Source: Lithodes maja
Taxonomy: Eukaryota; Arthropoda; Malacostraca; Decapoda; Lithodidae
NCBI GenBank assembly: GCA_037953745.1
Contig: JBAKBP010000195.1
Span: 62,001-126,000, forward strand
Length of the DNA: 64,000 bases
Direction of reading: 5' to 3'
A program made the translations under genes and the position numbers. A model generated the notes under the pieces. It searched no databases. It had not been told where the DNA came from and saw nothing but the letters and a program-made list of their open reading frames with translations. Positions 11,768 to 21,298 of the stretch are shown here, piece by piece (position 1 is the stretch's first letter; each line of letters opens with the position of its first letter).

Positions 11768-11864
11768 CTCTAGTCCTTTTTGAGTTTTGAGAGGTTAGGT
11801 TTACGATTTGTGCCCAACCTAGAATGAACAGACTATAGGAAGAACAGCCCAGGCTACTGATTAA

Positions 11865-12345
11865 CCTCTGAAGTGCGCACGGGGGTAAATGAAAACGTCC
11901 CCCTGTGCTGACGTATTTGAGGTTTTTCGTCACTAAAATATTCATTGTACCATTAATAGCATTAATAATTATCCATATGCGCCTATTATGGGTTGATTAT
12001 AAAGGTATTAACCTGAAACAACAATAAAACGAGTGAAAACAGCGTTTGGATGGTCAAAATCGGAGATATAGCCCGCGAGTTGTATAATCTATGGGTGAGG
12101 CAAACTCCTTTCCCGCCAATTTCCCCCAAGGCCACTGAGACACAGTCGATCGATACTCTCTCTCTCTCTCTTGCACTCGATGGCCATCAGTGATGACAAC
12201 ACCCTGCTTGCAACTCGCTAATGTTAGCACGAAAATATACCTCAGAATAAGGGAATAATAGGGAAAATAGGTGATAACTGAGGAATAGGAGGAAAGTGGG
12301 GAAGGAGGGGAGGTAGAGGACTGAGATTTTGCATGGCCCAGGGGC

Positions 12346-12391
<46 letters not shown>

Positions 12392-13341
12392 TTTTTTCGA
12401 TGTAAAAAGTTGATTTTTAGTTTTACTTACTCCAGAGAGTCTTCCCGCAGTCCGCCGGCCGAACTCTAAAGAGTCTTCCCGCAGTTCCCAGGTTAAGAGC
12501 TGCGCACCCTAACCGTTATGCCTCCCCCCATTACTTTATTGTGATGTTTATACTTTGGGTTATAAAAGACAACTTTGGGTTTTGGCTGGGTACAAAATAG
12601 GTAAAAAAGGGGACCAATTACCGTTAATAAAAGCTATTAGGTCTGATATGGGCCGATTCTAGGGGTATGGAGCCAAGTTGGATGGGTTAACTGCTTCAAG
12701 CTCCACGTGTCTAGACTCTTAACCCGGGAACTGCGGGGAGACTCTTAAGAGTTCCCCCGGCGGACTGCGGGAAGACTCTTGAGAGTAAGTAAAATAAAAA
12801 ATCAACTTTTGACATCGAAAAAAAAAAAAAAATTATTTTTATTTTTTTATTTTTTTATTTTTTTTTGGCCCCTGGGCCATGCAAAATCTCAGTCCTCTAC
12901 CTCCCCTCCTTCCCTCCTCTCCTTCAGTTATCACCTATTTTCCCTATTATTCCCTTATTCTGAGGTATATTTTCGTGCTAACATTAGCGAGTTGCAAGCA
13001 GGGTGTTGTCATCACTGATGGCAAGCGAGTGTAAGAGAGAGAGAGAGAGTATCGATCGACTGTGTCTCAGTGGCCTTGGGGGAAATTGGCGGGAAAGCAG
13101 TTTGCCTCACCCATACATTATACAACTCGCGGGCTATATCTCCGATTTTGACCATCCAAACGCTGTTTTCACTCGTTTTATTGTTGTTTCAGGTTAATAC
13201 CTTTATAATCAACCCATAATAGGCGCATATGGATAATTATTAATGCTATTAATGGTACAATGAATATTTTAGTGACGGAAACACCTCAAATACGTCAGCA
13301 CAGGGGGACGTTTTCAATTACCCCCATGCGCACTTGTTAGG
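11865..13341. mobile_element. Foldback piggyBac-like element, TTAA target sites, ~640 bp arms
   Basis: TTAA stands immediately outside both ends (11861-11864 and 13342-13345). The ends are inverted: CCTCTGAAGTGCGCACGGGG on the left and, read inward, CCTAACAAGTGCGCATGGGG on the right. The arms pair from the termini to about 12510/12700, including a GAGA/CTCT run, an A-rich run and the motif GACTCTTNNGAGTT near the inner ends. The ~190-base centre has no coding capacity. TTAA duplication is the signature of piggyBac-type transposition; the family assignment rests on this and not on a transposase. A third, single end of the same family lies at 49355-49490, also after TTAA. Confidence 0.85.
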
Positions 13342-13487
13342 TTAACGTACCTTGAAATTGGTTTGGCTCTCTATCACTTTTTCAACTTTGGGTTAGACAC
13401 TTGTTACAAGCAGCATTTGCCTTTTGTTTCCGTCATACACATAGAAGAAAAAGTACTATGCATATTGACAAACTTTGTTTATTACAG

Positions 13488-13541
13488 TTTGTTGATGAGA
13501 CACCCGCCAGGGTGGAGCCGGACGGGTGTCTCCTCAACAAA
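13488..13541 (+). other. Strong 19-bp hairpin
   Basis: TTTGTTGATGAGACACCCG (13488-13506) pairs with CGGGTGTCTCCTCAACAAA (13523-13541) with one mismatch, around a 16-base GC-rich loop. It lies just inside the right arm of the inverted pair. The function is unknown. The GATGAG resembles part of a hammerhead core, but the needed GAAA partner is missing. Confidence 0.6.
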
Positions 13542-13549
13542 ATAAGGTA

Positions 13550-14074
13550 GATTTTGTAGCGAAAGACGATGGTTATTCTGAAAACTTGGCATTAATATGA
13601 CACACAGCCATAGTAGTTTCATATATTTCCATTAAGTATCGAAAAATCAGCTAATAAGAGATTCAATTTACGATCAGCTGGAAAAAAATAGAGTAGATAA
13701 TAGTCCGTCAGGCGCCTGGTCCGAGGAGCTGGTAATATAGCACGCCTGGATGAATGGTGGGTGTTGTGGTGGTCAGGCTTCGCTGCATGTCTGCCTGTGA
13801 AAACTGGAGCCTCTCCAGGAGATATGGGACCTGGGAATCTTATGCTGGGGACCCGCCTGGGTCTCTGAGTTTTCTCCTGGATGACCTTTATGTGTGTGTG
13901 TGTGTGTGTGTGTTTTTTTTCTTTTGTCCCTGTTCGGGCTCTGTCTCGAGTCGGCCACCCTCAATAAAAAATAAATAAAGGGGGTATGTGCCAGCTAAGT
14001 ACCATATATATAGAGATATGCATATTTGTAAATTTTACAACGGTATAATTTTATAGCACCTAATTGGAGTTATT
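13550..14074 (-). repeat. Right arm of the ~545 bp inverted repeat pair
   Basis: Reverse complement of 8066-8612. A TG run at about 13892-13912 mirrors the CA run of the left arm. Homology ends outward at CCTAATTGGAG, the same point at which the left arm meets the BEL gag remnant. Confidence 0.8.
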
Positions 14075-14764
14075 AATTACAATGTTTATCTGAGGGATAT
14101 GATAGAGTATTATAAAGTAGGGGAGGATGTGTTAAATATAGGACTGGGACCGTGGCCTGATATAAAGCAGAAATATATGAAACAGAAGAGGTAACATAAT
14201 ACAGTATGACGTGGGTGGAAGGAGGAGGGAGGGAGAGATACGAGGTTGTGGTGTGTGTCGTCTTCCTTCCCCTCGCCCCCGCATATAAAAGCATCTCTTA
14301 CAAAGAAACCGATTTTATTTTGTATTTATTATTTTCTATACGCCGCCATTACAGAGAAGGGGTGGCCATGAACATTAGGCGTTTGTCACGAATCTCTAGG
14401 TCAAGTTGCCCGGGCTTGACAAAAACCCACCCTTTGAGAGATAGATTTAATCAATTTGTAAATTTTTTCGCCCCGCCCGAAGGTAAGTTTCTACTAAAAT
14501 TTGCTGTCTGCTCGCCAGGAAGAAATCAGCCCAGATGCATGAAAGGTCTTAAAATTTACAAATAAATGGGGCAAAAAGTCTTAAAATGGCCAAACTAATG
14601 GGGCGAACATCTTAAAATCTCACAACTAATGGGGTACATGAGAGAAAAGAGCCAAAGAAAAATTATGCCTAAACACCTGAATACCAGCGACGTGTGTTTT
14701 TATTTGATTTCAGCTACATTTAGACGATTGAGCTTAGGTATGATATATTTCTTACAGTTTCTTA
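14075..14764. other. Intergenic with two dispersed repeat fragments
   Basis: At 14450-14640 the phrases GGTCTTAAAAT and CCAAACTAATGGGGCGAAC belong to a repeat also seen at 46890-47060 and 57640-57835. At 14685-14760 ACCAGCGACGTGTGTTTTTA and CTACATTTAGACGATT belong to the MITE family of 59617-59822, cut by the LINE that follows. Confidence 0.55.
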
Positions 14765-14790
14765 CAGTAGATCCTCTGGAAAAAGGCAAA

Positions 14791-17700
14791 CTATGCCTGT
14801 GTATCCAGCTCAGTACCAGTACTTGCACTGCTGCGGTCGTTCACGGTGTTGGCGGCGGCGGTAGCAGACGCAACATTTTTACTATTCTGTATTTTTGTTT
14901 TATAATCAAACTTCAAATCTTGTCTTCCCCATGCTTTATCAAGATTACTTTCAAACTCCCTTATTGATTCGGAATCGACTACATACTGGGGCAGTGCGTT
15001 CCACTCATTTACCACTCTATCACAAAATGAGTTCTTTGCCTTCTCAAGCCTATTTCTTTCTTTGTAAATTTTCTTAGAGTGTCCTCTCGTTCTTGTTCCC
15101 TCCCGCATCAAGAAGATACCTTCACACACATCCTCATCGTACTTTCCTGACACTATCTTAAAAGTCTCTATCATATCCCCTCTCTTTCTCCTATATGCCA
15201 GTGTCGGAAGCCCCAGTGTCCTCAACCTCTGCTCATAGCCTGCGTTCTTCAACGTTGGTACCAGCTTGCTAGCTCTCCTCTGCACTTTCTCCACTGCTTC
15301 TATATCCTTTACCATATATGGAGCCCACACCTGGTTTGCATATTCCAGGTGCGGCCTAACCAGCGCTGTATATAGATTCCTGAAGATTTCTTCGTCAAGT
15401 GACACAAATGTCCTCCTTATCAGCCCTACAATTCTATTGGCTTTGTTTATCTTTTCCGCTAAATGTTCTGAGAAATTTAACTTATTGTCTATCACTACTC
15501 CTATATCCTTTTCTGCACTCACTTCCTCCATCGCTTCATACATACTGTATCCTACCTTGTCTATCTTGCTGGTCCCAATCCGCATGTACTTACATTTTTT
15601 TGGATGAAAAGGCATTAACCAATGCTCAGACCATCCCTTCATGCCCTCCACATCTCCTTGAAGCAAACCCATATCTTCCTTACTCCTCACTCTTCTATAC
15701 AGTTTAGTGTCATCCGCATACAGGTATACCTCACTTCCATTAGTTATAACTTCAGGCAAGTCGTTGATAAATATAACGAACAGCAGTGGTCCCAACACAG
15801 ATCCCTGAGGTACCCCACTTGTAATTTCCCTCCACCCCGAGCCTATTCCATTCACCAGTACCCTCTGTCTCCGATCTTTCAGGAAGGCTTCTATCCATTT
15901 CACACATTTCTCCCCTATATTATAGCTTCTAACTTTCTCTATTAACCTTTTATGTGGGACCTTATCGAAGGCCTTCATAAAATCGCAATATACCACGTCT
16001 ATTACATCACCATCTTCTAGAATTTGCATCCAATCATCTACCACCTTAATTAGCTGTAGTACCGTCGACCTCCCCGGCAAGAATCCGAACTGTCTCCCAC
16101 TGAAAAGTTGGTTTGACTTCATATGATCCATTATTCCTTCTCTAATTACCGTTTCCATTAGTTTACACACAACACTTGTCAAACTGACTGGTCTATAATT
16201 CCCTGGGTCATTTCTCTTTCCCTTCTTAAATATAGCTGTTATGTTCGCCTCTCTCCAGTCCATCGGGATTTGTCCTGTATTAAACGATACCTCAAATAAC
16301 ATTTTCAATGGCTCTACTAACATCTCCCCTCCTTCCTTTATGATTCTTGGGTGTATCCCATCCGGTCCCGGTGACTTACTTCTGTTCATTTTTTCTATAG
16401 CCCTTCTTATTCTAGCATGGGAAAACTCTACTAGTTCTAGTGCCGGCGCCTGTTTGATGGGAATAGTAGGCACTGCATCCTCCGACTCCACTGTTAGTAC
16501 CCCCTCAAAGTATTTCCCCAGCACCTCTGCTTTCTCCTTATCAGTCTCCGCTCTACTCCCATCATTCAACCCCCCCACCAGCTCTGGGATCCCTACTCTT
16601 CTTGTTAACTTTTCCTGAATGTACTTCCAGAATATTTTTGGATTATCTTTCACATTTCTAGCTATCTCTCTCTCCCTCTCCTTCACCCCCCTCCTTGTTT
16701 CCCACCTTATTTTATTGTTTATTTGTCAGCGTTCCAGATCCACTTCCTTAGCCTCCATACTAGACCCCCTGTTCTTTTTTAACAATTTTAATCTTTCCCA
16801 CAATCGTTTCTTTCTTCTAATCAATATCCAAAGCTTTCTTTTCATTGGCAATTCTGGGTTAGTTCTTTTCCTCAATTTTGTTTTATCCTTATATTCCCTT
16901 ACTGGTACACTTTTGGATACAGCATTCTCCAGTTTGACTCTAATTTTCCTCCACATTCCTTCAGCGTCTTCACCGTTCAAATATTCCCCCCAGTCAATGT
17001 CCAAACACCGTCTCAGCAGCTCATAATCTGCTCTATCATACATGTATATTTTTCTATTGCTTCTATTATCCCTCTCCGATTTAATGTTACAACTAAAGCT
17101 TATACAGGCATGGTCACTACGACTTATAGGGCTATCCACATTAACATGTTCCACTATATCCTCTTCATTGCTAAAAATCAAATCAAGTACACTCCCCTGC
17201 GTCCCATCTCTATATCTTGTCATCTCTACAATATGTTGCGTTAAAAAACAATCTCTCACTTTCTCTATAAACTTATTTTCCAGGCTACCCTGTCCCGCTG
17301 GAGTAGTACAATTTGCCCAGTTGATCCTTGGCAAATTGAAATCTCCAATCAAAATTTTATATTTGTTCTCTCTATTATCTATCTCCTCCATTGCTTTCAG
17401 TAGGTTATCATCCTCTCCCCTGCTATTATTTGGGCTTCTATATATAGAGGCAATTAGAATTGATCCTCTTACACATTTTACTTCAATACACAAATACTCA
17501 CAATACTGCTGTCTCATATCCACCTCATTAACCTTGAGCTCTTTTCTTACATAAATAAACAGTCCTCTTCCAACCTCTGCTCTAATAGCATTTCTCTCAT
17601 ATAACTCAAAACCCTCCAAACTATATTCCACCAGTTCCCTTTCAATTCTAACATTTTTTGGTCTTACTTCCTGTAGGGCTATGACATCAGGTTTTTCCTC

Positions 17701-17979
17701 TTCATCCTGCAACCTACATATCAGTTCTCTTTTCTTGTCCTGAGTAAACACATCCACATTACTAAACATAATCCTTAATCCATCTACCATTCCTTCAGCA
17801 ATTACACCATCCCGCTCCTCCAGTCCGTACCCTACTCCCCTGTTAGCACTACTGGGTCTGCCTCTTTGTCTCCTGTCTCTCCCTGTGACACCTCCACCCC
17901 GTTCTCCTCCTCCGTCACAACTCTCATCACATTCTCTCCCCTCCCTGATCTCCCCCTCCTTTCTACTCTTATAAACCAC
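14791..17979 (-). pseudogene. CR1-like LINE ORF2: endonuclease and reverse transcriptase, one in-frame stop
   Basis: This is one frame of about 1060 codons interrupted only by a TGA at 16726-16728. The N-terminal AP-type endonuclease shows the catalytic series MFSNVD (Asn), LQEV (Glu), YRSPNN, IGDFNLPRINW (Asp/Asn) and SDHACISF (His). After the stop the same frame continues into the reverse transcriptase, with YRPVSLTSVVCKLME, VVYCDFMKAFDKVPH, SGVPQGSVLGPLLF and the catalytic YADDTKLY, then a long C-terminal tail (LGLPTLAYRRKRGDMIETFK). The protein would nick target DNA and copy the element RNA at the nick. The codon before the TGA is Arg (LER), and CGA-to-TGA decay of the following codon is the simplest explanation. 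It would restore with a single base, so nothing else argues against recent activity. Confidence 0.9.
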
Positions 17980-18924
17980 TTCCTCACTTTTCCGTCCCTC
18001 ACTCTCCAGTAAAAATTTCTCTTATCCTCCTCATCCAACTTTCCATTATTTTCATCAGCCTTTTCTTGTAATTCCTTAATTTTTTTTCCTTTGTTCTATA
18101 CTCAAATCCTTCTTTAGTCTTATGTGTTTCAGTTTATCATTTGTATTTAGCCTCCAACTAAAATTTGTCACAGTCTCCGCCACTACCCTAGTTTTAAACT
18201 GTACCCTTATAGGTCTCATCTCTCCCCTTTTATATCTACCTATCCTACTGATCTCCTCCACCTGCCCTTCCCATCCATATTCCTCCTCATCCACACCTTT
18301 CAAGACCTCCTTCACTGTCTCCATATCCCTCACTTTTCTCACTCCATTATCATTCATATGAGTCTCTATATCTCCATACAAGATTACACCCCTATCCCTG
18401 TCCATGGCCTCCCTCACGACACTCTCCTTGTTCTTCATGACCCCTACAACTGCACTCTCAAAACTTTTTTTGGTCATATTCATTTCTTCCTTTTGCTCTT
18501 TCATAATATCCTCCAAATCCTTGACTTTTTGTTTACCTACCACCGTCCATGCAGTCGACTCCTTTACTTCCGTGAAACGTCCTTCGTATTCCTTCAGCTG
18601 CTCCTTCAATGCCATATTCTCTGCTCCCAGTTCATCTACCCTTTTCAATACTATCTCTAGGCTCTCATTAACTGCCAGAAAAGGCCTGCATTCACTTCCT
18701 TCGCTAGGCCTATTCCCTTCCCCATCTATCACACCACACATTACACACAGTGCCTTAACTTTCTCACCAATATCCCCCTTCCATTTCTCCGTATCACTCA
18801 TCCACTTTTCCAAATCCTTCACAACAATACTAACCTCTTCTAACTTCTTATCTGTGCTCTTAAATCCCCGAAAACGTTGTAACCTTCCTTCCGCCTCCGT
18901 CATACCCGAAATTCCCTCTGCCAT
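17832..18924 (-). pseudogene. CR1-like LINE ORF1, coiled-coil RNA-binding type, frameshifted
   Basis: It starts at ATG 18924 (MAEGISGMTEAEGRLQRF). The first half is rich in Leu/Glu/Lys heptads, including ESLEIVLKRVDELGAENM and LKEQLKEYEGRF, expected for a trimerising coiled coil. The second half (ISRIGRYKRGEMRPIRVQF, then LKHIRLKKDLSIEQRKK) matches the RRM and C-terminal domain layout of L1-type ORF1 nucleic-acid chaperones. At a run of eight T (plus strand about 18080) the frame shifts. The expected C-terminus (FYWRVRDGKVRKWFIRVER) continues in another frame to 17832. ORF1 therefore overlaps the start of ORF2 by about 150 bases. Confidence 0.8.
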
Positions 18925-19284
18925 GTTTGTTTACAAACTCAACAACTCACAACCCTACCGCTGTCCCGTCACTACACACTCTTATTACACTATATATCAC
19001 CCCTCCACCACACCAATATATCCTCCAAACCTTCACTAAATCCTTCCTCTTCTTGTTAGCCCCGTATGCACTCGATATCCTTGAATTAAATGACTATTCC
19101 CATAACATTTGCCGGAGCCTCAAACTTGCGTCCGCCTTCCGCCATGGTGTGCCGCCCATATGGTAGCTGAATGGATGAATTGAGTACTGTAGCCCTTTTT
19201 ATTGGTAGACGTTCTTCCTAAGCTGAATATACAGTAATGGTCTAATAGTCGCTAGAATCTTATAAAAGGACGTCTCTGGTACAG

Positions 19285-19832
19285 TATTTTTTTTTCTATG
19301 TGAATGAGGGAGACAAAAGGCATAACTGCCTGCAGCGAGTGCCTCCCCCAAATTTCAAAGAGTGACAGGGCCGAAATCAAGGGACATTCGAGCTAAAAGG
19401 CCTGGACACACAGAGTTTGAAGCAATTTAAGTCATAGGAAGAGGGAAAGACTGATTCTGGGAGAGAGTTCCAGAGCTCAGCAGTTGAATAGAAGAAAATC
19501 TGAGAATAGCGTTTCACTCTTGGGTTGGAGAGTTGCACAGAGTAGGGGTGGGATTGTGTTGCAAGGCTTGTACTACGTACCCTACGTAGAGGAGGTGGTA
19601 TACACTGGGAAAGCTCCGAGGAACATTGATTATTGTAGTAGCGATAGAACAGTGAGAGAGGTGCAACATTGCGGCGAAGAGAGAGGGATTGCAGAGAGTT
19701 GGTGAGTGGACGGGAGTTAATGATACGAAAGACTTTCCTTTCTACTTTATCTAGGAGTGCGGTGTGAGAGGATCCTCCCCACACATGTGAACAATACTCA
19801 ATACAAGGACGCACTGTGCCCCTGTACAGAGC
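19285..19832 (-). mobile_element. LINE 3' fragment (RT C-terminus)
   Basis: The minus strand from about 19832 to the stop at 19377 encodes RPCIEYCSHVWGG, then DKVERKVFRIINS and AELWNSLPESVFP. This is the post-catalytic tail common to non-LTR reverse transcriptases. A noncoding 3' part ends in an A-rich run (plus strand T run near 19291). A degraded relative is at 36850-37075. The element is 5'-truncated and abuts a tRNA-like sequence. Confidence 0.75.
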
Positions 19833-19842
19833 AAGAAGCTGC

Positions 19843-19912
19843 GCAGGGGTAAAGAACCCGGGTTATCACACACAGATTTTTAGACACCTTAACCATTACA
19901 CCACCAAGACGT
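19843..19912 (-). repeat. tRNA-like SINE head
   Basis: On the minus strand GGTGTAATGGTTAAGGTGTC forms a good A box, and CCCGGGTTCTTTACCCC about 20 bases later resembles a B box with loop changes. It is more likely a SINE head or decayed tRNA than a working tRNA gene. Confidence 0.5.
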
Positions 19913-19914
19913 TT

Positions 19915-20400
19915 AAAGAATTTATGCACACGCCTACGACTTATTATCCATTCTCGAATACTGGATATTAATATAATCATGTTTATATTCCCACCGCACT
20001 ATACCCATAATGTTTAAGTGAGAGGAAAGAATATTCATGGGGCACAGATCATTTAGAACGGGCTCGCTACTTATCATCAATCACTCTTGCCTCTTATTAA
20101 CCTAGCACTTGTCATACTTTTTGTATTCATCCCATGATTATATTTATCTCCTTTTATTAGTGATTGTGTTCTTTTATTTATAAATTATTATTTTACTTAA
20201 GCGTTGTTTCCACATAGCGATTTTGATTAGTTGTTTTGTCTTTTTTACTGTATTCGTATACGTTTTGGTTTGTTTATTTTGCAAGTTTTACATTATAATT
20301 TCCTACCCTTATCTCTGCTATTTCTTTCACTACCCCGGTAAACTAAGGCCTTGTTTATCTCATCCACTCCTCCGTCTCCCAACCGGTTCACTGTGTCCAG
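19915..20400. other. AT-rich intergenic, nothing recognised
   Basis: No supported coding or repeat structure was seen. T-rich words dominate 20150-20330. Confidence 0.35.
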
Positions 20401-20409
20401 ATCTTCCCT

Positions 20410-20592
20410 GACAAATTTACCCAGTCTGTTTGTCTCGGTTTCCATTTTGTCCACCTTTCTTTTTTTCCTTCACACAGGCATACCCCATAATTAGCATGTT
20501 ATGGTCGCTTGCAGTATCCATCTCTCGTTCTTCATCTATCGTCATATATATTACTTGCTTCCTTGCGTTCTCGTTCACCAGGATGCATCTCG
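20410..20592 (-). pseudogene. Endonuclease-domain fragment of another LINE
   Basis: The minus strand reads MTIDEEREMDTASDHNMLIM, which resembles the end of a LINE AP-endonuclease (the catalytic SDHN). It is cut at 20592 by the 5' end of LINE copy A. The fragment is short, so the family is uncertain. Confidence 0.45.
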
Positions 20593-21298
20593 AGGCAATC
20601 GAGACTGCTTTGGCTTCGGTTCCGGTTAACAAGTTAACTAGAACTGATTCAGGTGTACTGGTGGTACGACTTCCATCCAAGAAAGCCAAAGAAGATGCAG
20701 GAAGGGCCATCAATCAGTGTTTGGGGGTGGACAGTGCCTTCAGTGTCTCCGAACCAAAGAAGATGATGCCAAAAATGACTCTGGTAGGCATTGCTAATGA
20801 CGCTGAGGATAATGAGATTATCCCAGCATCCTCAACAAGAACCCAAGAATAAAGTCCCTGGTCGACGATGGCTTAGCTATGAATTTGCTATTCACTAAGC
20901 AAAAGAGTGATGCACACACTAAGACTGCGGTAGTAAAAATGTCACCTGAAATACGCTCTTCCATTGTGGATGATGGCAATTCTGTGTATGTTGGACTTGT
21001 GAGATGTCGTGCATACGATCGCTTCTGGGTAACACAATGTTACCATTGCCAGGGCTTTGGTCATACCAGTGACAGGTGTTATCGGAAAAATGAGGATCCA
21101 AAATGCAACTTCTGTGCCGGTACTCATAACTCAAAAGACTGCACCAACAAGACTTCCCCCAAATGTATAAATTGTATGAGCTCCACATCAGTTACGGAGC
21201 CGCCAAATCATTTCGCCTCAAGTAGAAATTGTCCTTTAATGACAGCTCAGAGAAATAAAGTTATTGAGAACACCAATTTTGTAGGTTCAAAAAACTGA
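20593..21298 (+). pseudogene. LINE copy A ORF1, 3' two-thirds, frameshifted
   Basis: It retains the segment from AIETALASVPVNKLTRTDSG to the stop, including zinc knuckles CYHCQGFGHTSDRC and CNFCAGTHNSKDC and a final CINCMSS. The N-terminal PHD-like finger seen in copy B is missing. One base is lost near 20823 (GAGATTATCCCAGC here, GAGATAATTCCCAGC in copy B), which breaks the frame. The slippery heptamer AAAAAAC is preserved at 21289-21295 directly before the TGA stop. Confidence 0.9.

Larger units (their letters stand above)
11025..11850. repeat. TA-type palindromic MITE relative split by a hAT MITE
   Basis: The stretch 11035-11130 (GTAACTCAAAAAGGGCTAGAG, then CACACCTATTCCCTAG) is homologous to the core of the MITEs at 60315-60520 and 60631-60837. 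Its far half resumes at about 11776 (CTTTTTGAGTTTTGAGAGG). The hAT element 11139-11767 sits inside it. The outer ends are degraded, so its limits are approximate. Confidence 0.55.
14765..19150 (-). mobile_element. Nearly full-length CR1-like LINE (two ORFs)
   Basis: Read on the minus strand: 5' leader (about 19150-18925), ORF1 (18924-17832, one frameshift), ORF2 endonuclease plus reverse transcriptase (17979-14791, one stop), and a very short 3' end. The total is about 4.4 kb. Damage is limited to one homopolymer frameshift and one CGA-to-TGA type stop, so the copy is young. The exact outer limits are estimates because no target duplication could be identified. Confidence 0.8.

Noticed and set aside
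13488..13541. Hammerhead ribozyme
   Set aside because: GATGAG is present, but the preceding CU is changed and no GAAA follows the stem in the required place.
16726..16728. Selenocysteine or programmed readthrough at the ORF2 TGA
   Set aside because: Position between endonuclease and RT is not a known readthrough site, and a CGA-to-TGA decay explains it without extra assumptions.
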